In this document: positions 1-5,119 of the stretch, one piece after another
Layout: every line of letters starts with the position of its first letter
Numbering within the stretch: position 1 is the stretch's first letter
Assembly: GCA_964446435.1 (NCBI GenBank)
Contig: CAYUOS010000187.1
Coordinates: 1 to 5,119 of the forward strand
DNA: 5,119 bases
From: SLNP01 sp964446435
Lineage (GTDB): Bacteria; Bacteroidota; Bacteroidia; Bacteroidales; VadinHA17
Direction of reading: 5' to 3'
The notes under the pieces: generated by a model
The model's database searches: none
What the model was told of the DNA's origin: nothing
The model's input: only the letters and a program-made list of their open reading frames with translations
Position numbers and translations under genes: made by a program

Positions 1-11
1 CGAATGGGAGC

Positions 12-100
12 ACACCTGATACCTGACACCTGACACCTGACACCTCACACCTGACACCTGACACCTGACACCTGATACCTGATACCTGATACCTGATACC
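12..100. repeat. Heptanucleotide tandem array, A(C/T)ACCTG x 12.7
   Basis: The array has twelve complete 7-bp units and a 5-bp partial unit, with no spacers. In order, the units start at 12 (ACACCTG), 19 (ATACCTG), 26 and 33 (ACACCTG), 40 (ACACCTC, the only unit with a changed last base), 47, 54, 61 and 68 (ACACCTG), then 75, 82 and 89 (ATACCTG), ending with ATACC at 96-100. Only two positions vary: C/T at position 2 and one G to C at position 7. The ATACCTG variant is clustered at the end nearest the exporter gene, as expected if units spread by local duplication. The array lies 4 bp beyond the stop codon of the minus-strand exporter gene, so it would lie in that transcript's 3' region. The 11 bases before it are not part of the repeat. 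Its function is unknown; it resembles the short heptanucleotide tandem repeats (STRR) described in cyanobacteria in form only. Confidence 0.95.
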
Positions 101-104
101 GTCC

Positions 105-1925
105 CTAAAACATCTGCATCTGGTGCAGGCGGCGGTAGACGCCGTTCTCTATGGCCAGAAGCTCTTCGTGGGTGCCGCGCTCCACTATGCGGCCTTCGTC
201 GATAACCACTATGAAGTCGGCGTGCTGTATGGTAGACAAACGGTGGGCAATAACAATCGAGGTGCGGTTTTCCATAAGCCTGATAATGGCATCCTGAACC
301 AGCTTCTCCGACTCGGTGTCGAGTGAAGAGGTCGCCTCGTCGAGGATCAGTATCGGCGGATTGGCCATTATCGCCCTCGCAATGCTTATGCGCTGCCGCT
401 GTCCGCCGCTGAGCTTGTTGCCTCCCTCGCCTACCAGGTAGTCATACCCCTCCTCGTTCTCCATTATAAAATCATGGGCATTGGCAATGCGGGCTGCCTG
501 CTCAACAGTTCCGGCACTGTACTCGTCAACGCCAAACGCAATATTCTCTGCAAACGAGGCATTGAAGAGTATAGGAGTCTGGCTCACAATACCCATCAGA
601 CTTCGGAGGTCACGTACCTTCAGGTCGCGAATATCAACGCCATCAATGAGTATCGCACCCTTATCAACATCCATGAACCTGGGAATAAGATCGACAAGTG
701 TCGACTTGCCTCCTCCTGACTTGCCGACAATGGCTACAGTCTTACCCTTCTCAACCTTCAGGTTCACGTCACGCAATACCGGCTCATTATTGTATGCAAA
801 GGTCACATTCCTGAACTCAATCGAATCACTGAATCCGGTCACCGGAAGAGCATCCTCCTTCTCCACAATCCGGTCGTCAGCCTCAAGCACGTGGTTGATC
901 CTCTCAAGCGAGGCCATCCCCTTCTGGATTGCAAACCATGCTCCCGAAATCGCCTTCGAAGGTTGAATTATCTGTGAGAAGACAAGAATGAAAGCGATAA
1001 GCCTGTCAGGTGTAAGCGATCCTGACCCCTTCATCGCCATCGTCCCCCCGACATACATCAGCACCATCACCACGAGTGTCCCCAGGAATTCACTCAGCGG
1101 TGAGGCCAGGTAGTTTTTCCTCGTAACCCTCCTGAATACCCTGGCATATCTCTCATTCGAATCAGAGAACTGCGATGTCATCTTCTCCTCGGCGTTGAAC
1201 CCCTTGATGATCCGCAAACCCGTAAGCGTCTCCTCCACTATCGACAGCAACCGCCCCAGCTGCTGCTGTCCGATAAAACTCGCCGACCTCAGGGTACGGC
1301 TTATCTTGCTGATAAACCATCCGCTGAAGGGAAGCATCAGCAGCGCGAAGAGCGTCAGCTGATAGCTTATCGAAAAGAGGTATATCAGGAATATTACAAT
1401 ATAGAAAGGGTCGCGAAACAGCATCGTCAGCGATGCCATCACCGAAGTCTCTATCTCCTGCACGTCACTCGACATCCGGGTCAGCACATCTCCTTTCCTT
1501 GCCTCGGTGAAATAGCTCAGCGGAAGCCTCAGCACCTTGGTATAGATCTTCCTCCGCAGATCCCTCACGGTTCCGGCCCTGAGATAAGCCATATTATTGT
1601 TGGCCAGGAATATAAACCCGTTCTTGAAGAAGCTGGCAATCACAACCAGGAGGCCCACCAGCAGCAGCGACTGCAGCGGCCCGTGCTTCTCAATAAATGC
1701 CGTGAACCAATGATCAATGGCCTGCCTCAGGTAGGTAAAGTTAAACTCAAAATCGCCCGGGTGAGCAACCGGCTCCACCTGGTCGAAGAGCACCTGCAGA
1801 AACGGCACCACCAGGGTCAGTGTAAAAAGCGCAAAAACGGCGCTCAGTATATTGAAAATGAAATTGCGGGTTACCTGCCACCTGTACGGCGATATGAACC
1901 TCAGCAGGGTGCGTATGTTATCCAT
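105..1925 (-). CDS. ABC exporter half-transporter, fused permease and ATPase (MsbA-like)
   Basis: This 606-residue protein is a full-length type IV ABC half-transporter of the inner membrane, expected to work as a homodimer that uses ATP to move a lipid or other hydrophobic substrate outward. The N-terminal membrane domain shows six hydrophobic segments at about 20-47, 84-108, 165-187, 188-207, 277-297 and 308-330. The coupling-region motif EARKGDVLTRMSSDV lies at 141-155. The nucleotide-binding domain (about 368-606) is intact: A-loop Tyr378, Walker A GKSGGGKST (401-409), Q-loop Gln449, signature LSGGQ (505-509), Walker B ILILDE (525-530) with catalytic Glu530, D-loop SSLD (533-536) and H-loop His561. 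It starts at ATG 1925, 15 bp after the purB stop, which suggests co-transcription; no Shine-Dalgarno is seen. It ends in TAG. Length and architecture match MsbA, but the substrate cannot be read from sequence: lipid A core flipping is plausible, and a multidrug or other lipid exporter is equally possible, so no gene symbol is given. Confidence 0.93.
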   Translation of the reverse strand: MDNIRTLLRFISPYRWQVTRNFIFNILSAVFALFTLTLVVPFLQVLFDQVEPVAHPGDFEFNFTYLRQAIDHWFTAFIEKHGPLQSLLLVGLLVVIASFFKNGFIFLANNNMAYLRAGTVRDLRRKIYTKVLRLPLSYFTEARKGDVLTRMSSDVQEIETSVMASLTMLFRDPFYIVIFLIYLFSISYQLTLFALLMLPFSGWFISKISRTLRSASFIGQQQLGRLLSIVEETLTGLRIIKGFNAEEKMTSQFSDSNERYARVFRRVTRKNYLASPLSEFLGTLVVMVLMYVGGTMAMKGSGSLTPDRLIAFILVFSQIIQPSKAISGAWFAIQKGMASLERINHVLEADDRIVEKEDALPVTGFSDSIEFRNVTFAYNNEPVLRDVNLKVEKGKTVAIVGKSGGGKSTLVDLIPRFMDVDKGAILIDGVDIRDLKVRDLRSLMGIVSQTPILFNASFAENIAFGVDEYSAGTVEQAARIANAHDFIMENEEGYDYLVGEGGNKLSGGQRQRISIARAIMANPPILILDEATSSLDTESEKLVQDAIIRLMENRTSIVIAHRLSTIQHADFIVVIDEGRIVERGTHEELLAIENGVYRRLHQMQMF

Positions 1926-1940
1926 CTCAAAATAAGCAAT

Positions 1941-3284
1941 TTAAATGCCGGTATAATTAAACGGAGTCACCGACCGCATCTCCTCCTTCACCTCCTCATC
2001 AACATCGAGACTGTCGATAAAATCGTTCACCGTCTCGCGCGTAATCTTCCGGCCCGTCCGAGTCAGGCGCATCAGCGTCTCGTACGGTTCGGGGTAGCCC
2101 TCGCGCCTCAGAATCGTCTGCAGCGCCTCCGCCACCACGGCCCAGTTTCCGGCCAGGTCTTCTTCAATCCTTCCGCCGTTGACAATCAGCTTGTCAAGGC
2201 CTTTCATGAGGGAACCGAAGGCTATAATCGTATGTGCGAGCGGAACACCGATATTCCGCAACACCGTTGAATCGGTAAGGTCGCGCTGCAGCCTCGAGAC
2301 CGGCAGCTTCGTGGCCAGGAATGCAAACAGCGCGTCGGCCACCGCGAGGTTACCCTCCGCGTTCTCGAAATCGATAGGATTCACCTTGTGGGGCATCGCC
2401 GACGATCCCACCTCTCCTGCCTTCACCTTCTGGCCGAAATAGTCCATCGATATATATGTCCATATATCGCGGGCCATATCGACCAGTATGGTATTTATCC
2501 GCCTCATATTGTCAAAGAGTGCGGCAAGATTATCATAGTGCTCTATCTGTGTCGTGGGTCGCGAGCGGCTCAGTCCCAGCACATCGTTGACGAAGTCGTC
2601 GGCAAATCCCTCCCAGTCGACATCGGGATAGGCAACCACGTGAGCGTTGAAATTGCCTGTGGCTCCCCCGAACTTTGCTGAAAAAGGTATGAAATTGAAG
2701 TACTTGGTCTGCTCGTCGAGCCTGGCCACGAACACCTCGAACTCCTTGCCCAGCCTGGTCGGCGAGGCAGGCTGGCCGTGTGTGTGTGCCAGCATCGGTA
2801 TATCGCGCCACTCATCCGCCAGCCCGGCAATCTTCTCACGCAGTTCGAAGAGTTGCGGCTTGTAGATATCCTCCATGAAATCGCGCAGCGACAGCGGTAT
2901 CGCAGTGTTGTTGATATCCTGCGATGTCAGTCCGAAGTGTATGAACTCCGACCATTTCTGCAGTCCGGCCTCCCTGAACCTCTCCTTCATGAAGTACTCC
3001 ACCGCCTTCACATCGTGATTAGTGGTCTTCTCTATCTGCTTGATCTGCTCAGCATCGGCGAGGCTGAATTTCAGGGCCATATCCCTCAGAAATCCGAACT
3101 TAGTGGTGTCGAAATCATCGACCCCCTTTATCTTGGCCTCGCACAGGGCAATGAAATACTCGGCTTCAACCATTATACGGTACTTTATCAGGGCATACTC
3201 CGAAAAATAATCCGCCAGCTCCGACACTTTCCCGCGGTACCTGCCGTCGACAGGCGAAATTGCCGTCAAAAAACTGAGTTCCAT
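1941..3284 (-). CDS. purB: Adenylosuccinate lyase
   Basis: This 447-residue cytosolic enzyme of the fumarase/aspartase superfamily acts twice in purine synthesis: it releases fumarate from SAICAR to give AICAR, and from adenylosuccinate to give AMP. It is normally a homotetramer. It follows the E. coli-type PurB along its whole length: an N-terminus MELSFLTAISPVDGRY, TTNHDVKAVEYF around residues 87-98, the THGQP motif with the likely general acid His169, and the signature GSSAMPHKVNP at 293-303, whose second Ser (295) is the expected catalytic base. KLPVSRLQRDLTDSTVLRN follows at 326-344. The C-terminus stops at TPFNYTGI, a few residues shorter than the E. coli enzyme. An in-frame GTG at 3287 lies directly before ATG 3284; I chose the ATG because known PurB proteins begin MELS. 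The gene leads a minus-strand pair with the ABC exporter 15 bp downstream and has a good promoter element upstream at 3327-3334. Confidence 0.97.
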   Translation of the reverse strand: MELSFLTAISPVDGRYRGKVSELADYFSEYALIKYRIMVEAEYFIALCEAKIKGVDDFDTTKFGFLRDMALKFSLADAEQIKQIEKTTNHDVKAVEYFMKERFREAGLQKWSEFIHFGLTSQDINNTAIPLSLRDFMEDIYKPQLFELREKIAGLADEWRDIPMLAHTHGQPASPTRLGKEFEVFVARLDEQTKYFNFIPFSAKFGGATGNFNAHVVAYPDVDWEGFADDFVNDVLGLSRSRPTTQIEHYDNLAALFDNMRRINTILVDMARDIWTYISMDYFGQKVKAGEVGSSAMPHKVNPIDFENAEGNLAVADALFAFLATKLPVSRLQRDLTDSTVLRNIGVPLAHTIIAFGSLMKGLDKLIVNGGRIEEDLAGNWAVVAEALQTILRREGYPEPYETLMRLTRTGRKITRETVNDFIDSLDVDEEVKEEMRSVTPFNYTGI

Positions 3285-3326
3285 CACAAACAGAAGTTAT
3301 TTAAGTTTGTTATATCATTACAATCG

Positions 3327-3334
3327 CAAAAATA
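3327..3334 (-). promoter_or_regulatory. Bacteroidota-type -7 promoter element for purB
   Basis: Read on the minus strand, this is TATTTTTG, a perfect match to the Bacteroidota primary sigma -7 consensus TAnnTTTG. Transcription would start near 3320, giving a leader of about 35 bases before the purB ATG at 3284. The -33 position, expected about 20 bases further upstream, falls in a run of T (plus-strand A-run 3351-3358) with no clear TTG, so only half of the promoter matches well. The same transcript would probably cover the ABC exporter gene. Confidence 0.55.
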
Positions 3335-3368
3335 GTCTTTTAGCGCGGTGAAAAAAAATTAAAACCCG

Positions 3369-3376
3369 TAATTTAG
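3369..3376 (+). promoter_or_regulatory. Weak candidate -7 element for mqnA
   Basis: TAATTTAG matches the Bacteroidota consensus TAnnTTTG at all but one fixed position and would place the transcript start near 3383, about 30 bases before the mqnA ATG. No TTG-like -33 element lies at the right distance upstream. A poorer alternative pairs TTTG at 3306-3309 with TAGTCTTT at 3333-3340 (23-bp spacing, two mismatches). AT-rich sequence produces such matches by chance, so this is only a candidate. Confidence 0.25.
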
Positions 3377-3412
3377 CGGTGGCTTTCAGGGCCGCCCGAC
3401 ACACATGCAATC

Positions 3413-4183
3413 ATGAACAAAATCAGGGTCTCAACGGTAAAATACGCGAACAGTTATCCCATGAACTGGGGACTGATTCACGGTACTGTGTCGCCGCTTA
3501 TCGACATCGACTTCGACCACCCCGCAGGCATCGCAGCCAGGCTCACTGCCGGAACTGCCGACATAGGCCTCGTTCCCGTGGCCGCCATTCCCACCCTGAA
3601 AAATCCTGTCATTATTGGCAATTATTGTGTGGGAACCAGGGGTCTGGTGCGCACTGTAATGCTGTTCAGCAACAGCACCATTGAAGATGTGGAGACAATC
3701 TGGCTCGACCACCGCTCTGTCACCTCTGTCAACCTTGCAAAGGTTCTGGCCCTCTATCACTGGAAGAAGGAATTCAGGTGGATGAATCCCGGCAGGATGT
3801 TCGACTACACGATGATAGGCAACAGGGAGGCAATCGTCATTATCGGCGACCAGTGCTTCGATATGGAGAACCGTTTTGCACACGGCTACGACCTTGCCAG
3901 TGAGTGGAATAAGATGACCGGACTCCCGTTTGCTTTCGCATGTTGGGTGGCGGTGAACCGGCCCGATGAAGAGTTCGTGAAACTGTTCAACACTTCGCTC
4001 GAATTGGGACTACAAAATAAGGAGGCTGCGGTTGCAGAGCTGAATCGTCTAAAATACCCCGAGGCCGCTGAAATAGTTGAATACCTCAGCACCAACATCG
4101 ACTACCCTTACGATGAACCAAAGCAGAAAGCTCTGGAACTGTTCCTCGAATACATGAAATCATTAAACCCAATTCTTATATGA
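3413..4183 (+). CDS. mqnA: Chorismate dehydratase, futalosine menaquinone pathway
   Basis: This 256-residue protein matches MqnA, which dehydrates chorismate to 3-[(1-carboxyvinyl)oxy]benzoate, the first step of the futalosine route to menaquinone. The fold is that of periplasmic solute-binding proteins, but there is no signal peptide, so it should be cytosolic. Family landmarks in order: an N-terminal strand and loop with YANSYPMNWGL (11-21), LTAGTADIGLVPVAAIP (44-60), RTVMLFS (80-86), HRSVTSVNLAKVLA (100-113), IVIIGDQCF (141-149) and a DLASEW..MTGLPFAFACWV block (160-179). The last block and the length favour MqnA over its homologue MqnD. The N-terminal loop differs from the usual VSYLNxxP form. 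The start is ATG 3413; no Shine-Dalgarno precedes it. The stop overlaps the start of the next gene (ATGA). The other mqn genes are not in the window, so a complete pathway cannot be shown here. Confidence 0.88.
   Translation: MNKIRVSTVKYANSYPMNWGLIHGTVSPLIDIDFDHPAGIAARLTAGTADIGLVPVAAIPTLKNPVIIGNYCVGTRGLVRTVMLFSNSTIEDVETIWLDHRSVTSVNLAKVLALYHWKKEFRWMNPGRMFDYTMIGNREAIVIIGDQCFDMENRFAHGYDLASEWNKMTGLPFAFACWVAVNRPDEEFVKLFNTSLELGLQNKEAAVAELNRLKYPEAAEIVEYLSTNIDYPYDEPKQKALELFLEYMKSLNPILI
4180..4183 (+). other. ATGA stop/start overlap linking mqnA and the NfeD gene
   Basis: The ATG of the downstream gene (4180-4182) shares bases with the TGA stop of mqnA (4181-4183). This arrangement is typical of translational coupling and supports one transcript for both genes. 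The preceding bases are AT-rich with no Shine-Dalgarno, so re-initiation by ribosomes finishing mqnA is a reasonable inference. Confidence 0.85.
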
Positions 4184-5119
4184 GAGCATTTAAACTATTT
4201 ATGGTATCTCTGCTGCTGACAGCAATTCCCCTGGCAATTGAAGCCCGCGAGGAGGTCAAAACTCCTGTGGCAGGCACGGCACAGACGGAGGTAACTACCC
4301 CTCAGGCAGACACGGTACAGAAAGAGGTTACGACCCGGGAGGCAGGCAGGGTACGGGAAGAGCTTAATCCCAGCCAGGAGAAAAATACTCAGGAAGAACC
4401 TAATGCTCAGGAAGAGATTAAGCCTCAGGAGCAGAGCAAGATCATATACAAATTTGATATTAAGAAGATGATAGCTGCCCCCATCTGGAGGACCACCAAG
4501 AAGAGTTTCGAGGAGGCCCGCGAGAAAGGCGCAGACTACATACTGATACATATGAACACCTATGGAGGGCAGGTTGACTATGCTGACTCTATAAGGACGA
4601 AAATACTGAATTCAGAGATACCGGTACTGGTATTCATTGACAATCAGGCAATCTCAGCAGGAGCACTTATTTCGATAGCAGCCGACAGCATCTATATGAG
4701 GCAGGGAGGTTCCATTGGCGCCGCAACGGTTGTCGATCAGACAGGACAACAGGTTCCTGACAAATACCAGTCATTTATGCGCGGCATGATGAGGTCGACG
4801 GCCGAGGCACACGGAAAGAAGCCGGTAGTGCGCGATGGCGATACAACATGGGTATGGCACCGCGATCCCGATATCGCACAGGCGATGGTTGACCCGAGGA
4901 TTTTCGTTGCCGGGGTTATCGATACCGGGCAGGTACTGACACTTACGGCTCAGGAAGCAATGAAATACGGCTTCTGCGAGGGGGAGGTATCTACCATTGC
5001 CGAAATGCTCGAGAAGGCCGGTATTGAGGATTATAAGATTTATGAATTCAAGCCAACGACGCTCGAGATTCTCATTCAGTTGCTTGTGAACCCGGCTGTT
5101 TCGAGCCTTCTGATACTGG
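4180..5119 (+). CDS. NfeD-family membrane-bound ClpP-class serine protease (3' end outside window)
   Basis: The frame is open from ATG 4180 to the window end (313 codons, no stop), so the gene is cut by the edge. Residues 1-22 look like a signal peptide: basic MRAFK, a hydrophobic core (FMVSLLLTAIPLAI), then EA before a charged stretch. Residues 23-86 are a Glu/Gln/Thr-rich linker with tandem repeats. From about 88 comes a ClpP/crotonase-like protease domain: IHMNTYGGQVD (123-133), then AISAGAL with the likely nucleophile Ser159, then GGSIGAATVV (176-185). Lys195 in VPDKYQSFM aligns by its distance to the RSTAEAHGK motif with the catalytic Lys138 of archaeal PH1510 (Ser97/Lys138 dyad). A conserved LTAQEAMKYGFCEG follows (255-268). 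Hydrophobic sequence at 295-313 probably begins the membrane segments; the usual C-terminal NfeD OB-fold would lie beyond the edge. Known relatives cleave membrane-associated proteins such as stomatin; no stomatin gene is visible. Confidence 0.88.
   Translation, partial: MRAFKLFMVSLLLTAIPLAIEAREEVKTPVAGTAQTEVTTPQADTVQKEVTTREAGRVREELNPSQEKNTQEEPNAQEEIKPQEQSKIIYKFDIKKMIAAPIWRTTKKSFEEAREKGADYILIHMNTYGGQVDYADSIRTKILNSEIPVLVFIDNQAISAGALISIAADSIYMRQGGSIGAATVVDQTGQQVPDKYQSFMRGMMRSTAEAHGKKPVVRDGDTTWVWHRDPDIAQAMVDPRIFVAGVIDTGQVLTLTAQEAMKYGFCEGEVSTIAEMLEKAGIEDYKIYEFKPTTLEILIQLLVNPAVSSLLIL
4252..4359 (+). repeat. Three degenerate 36-bp tandem repeats inside the NfeD gene
   Basis: Units 4252-4287, 4288-4323 and 4324-4359 each encode 12 residues: EVKTPVAGTAQT, EVTTPQADTVQK and EVTTREAGRVRE. 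By hand count neighbouring units agree at 26 of 36 and 27 of 36 bases. The next 36 bases (4360-4395) keep only faint similarity. The unit is a multiple of three, so gain or loss of copies would keep the frame. The repeats encode part of the linker between the signal peptide and the protease domain. Confidence 0.75.
4387..4440 (+). repeat. Three degenerate 18-bp tandem repeats inside the NfeD gene
   Basis: Units 4387-4404, 4405-4422 and 4423-4440 encode TQEEPN, AQEEIK and PQEQSK. Adjacent units match at 13 of 18 bases by hand count, with the CAGGA core in all three. They lie just after the 36-bp repeats and complete the Glu/Gln-rich linker that ends where the protease domain begins. Confidence 0.6.

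Larger units (their letters stand above)
3285..3412. other. Divergent intergenic region purB / mqnA
   Basis: This 128-bp spacer separates two genes that read away from each other, so it must hold promoters for both directions unless mqnA is expressed some other way. The left two thirds are AT-rich, including an eight-A run at 3351-3358. The right part (3376-3403) is GC-richer and would lie in the mqnA leader. I see no strong hairpin, RNA gene or riboswitch. The short ATG at 3404 opens a three-codon frame that ends in TGA just before the mqnA start and is unlikely to matter. Confidence 0.6.

Noticed and set aside
12..100. Possible CRISPR array
   Set aside because: Units are 7 bp and directly adjacent with no spacers, so it is a simple tandem repeat.
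1..104. Rho-independent terminator after the exporter gene
   Set aside because: No GC-rich hairpin followed by a T-run is visible on the minus strand; the region is almost wholly the heptamer array.
481..966. 161-codon open frame on the plus strand inside the exporter gene
   Set aside because: It is antisense to the conserved ATPase domain, has low-complexity Ser/Arg/Thr-rich content and resembles no family; a shadow of the real gene.
1683..2270. 195-codon open frame on the plus strand
   Set aside because: It crosses the boundary between the exporter gene and purB in antisense and has no recognisable domain.
3285..3287. GTG as the purB start
   Set aside because: It would add one residue before the ATG at 3284, whose MELS start matches known PurB N-termini.
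2778..3335. 185-codon open frame on the plus strand over the purB 5' end
   Set aside because: It is antisense to well-conserved PurB sequence and its product looks like random translation.
3431..3883. 150-codon open frame on the minus strand inside mqnA
   Set aside because: The plus-strand frame carries clear MqnA motifs; the antisense product is rich in His, Cys and Gly without a family match.
4195..4551. 118-codon open frame on the minus strand with Leu-rich stretches
   Set aside because: It is antisense to the NfeD signal peptide, linker and early protease domain. Its repeated look simply mirrors the coding repeats on the other strand.

Overview
The window looks like an ordinary chromosomal stretch from a member of the Bacteroidota, probably near the Bacteroidales, though the order is a guess. 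Four things support this: a PurB ending in the short Bacteroidota-style tail (TPFNYTGI); a perfect TAnnTTTG-type -7 promoter element upstream of purB; no convincing Shine-Dalgarno sequence before any of the four genes; and an NfeD-family protein whose core (IHMNTYGG, AISAGALIS, RSTAEAHG) resembles those of Bacteroidota. Coding density is high and base composition looks even across the genes. There is no tRNA, rRNA, insertion sequence, phage gene or CRISPR array.

The layout is two divergent gene pairs around a 128-bp spacer. On the minus strand, reading right to left, purB (adenylosuccinate lyase, 3284 to 1941) is followed after 15 bp by a complete MsbA-like ABC exporter half-transporter (1925 to 105). 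The exporter's stop codon lies 4 bp from a heptanucleotide tandem array (12-100) that fills nearly all of the left edge. On the plus strand, mqnA (chorismate dehydratase of the futalosine menaquinone pathway, 3413-4183) overlaps by 4 bp (ATGA) the start of an NfeD-family membrane serine protease gene. That gene starts at 4180 and runs off the right edge with 313 codons visible.

Functionally these are housekeeping genes: purine synthesis, export of a lipid or other hydrophobic substrate, quinone synthesis and membrane proteostasis. The two members of each pair do not share an obvious pathway; co-transcription is inferred from spacing only. I see no sign of an undescribed multi-gene system. The most unusual items are the 7-bp tandem array beside the exporter gene, a degenerate 12-residue tandem repeat in the exported linker of the NfeD protein, and an altered N-terminal motif in MqnA.
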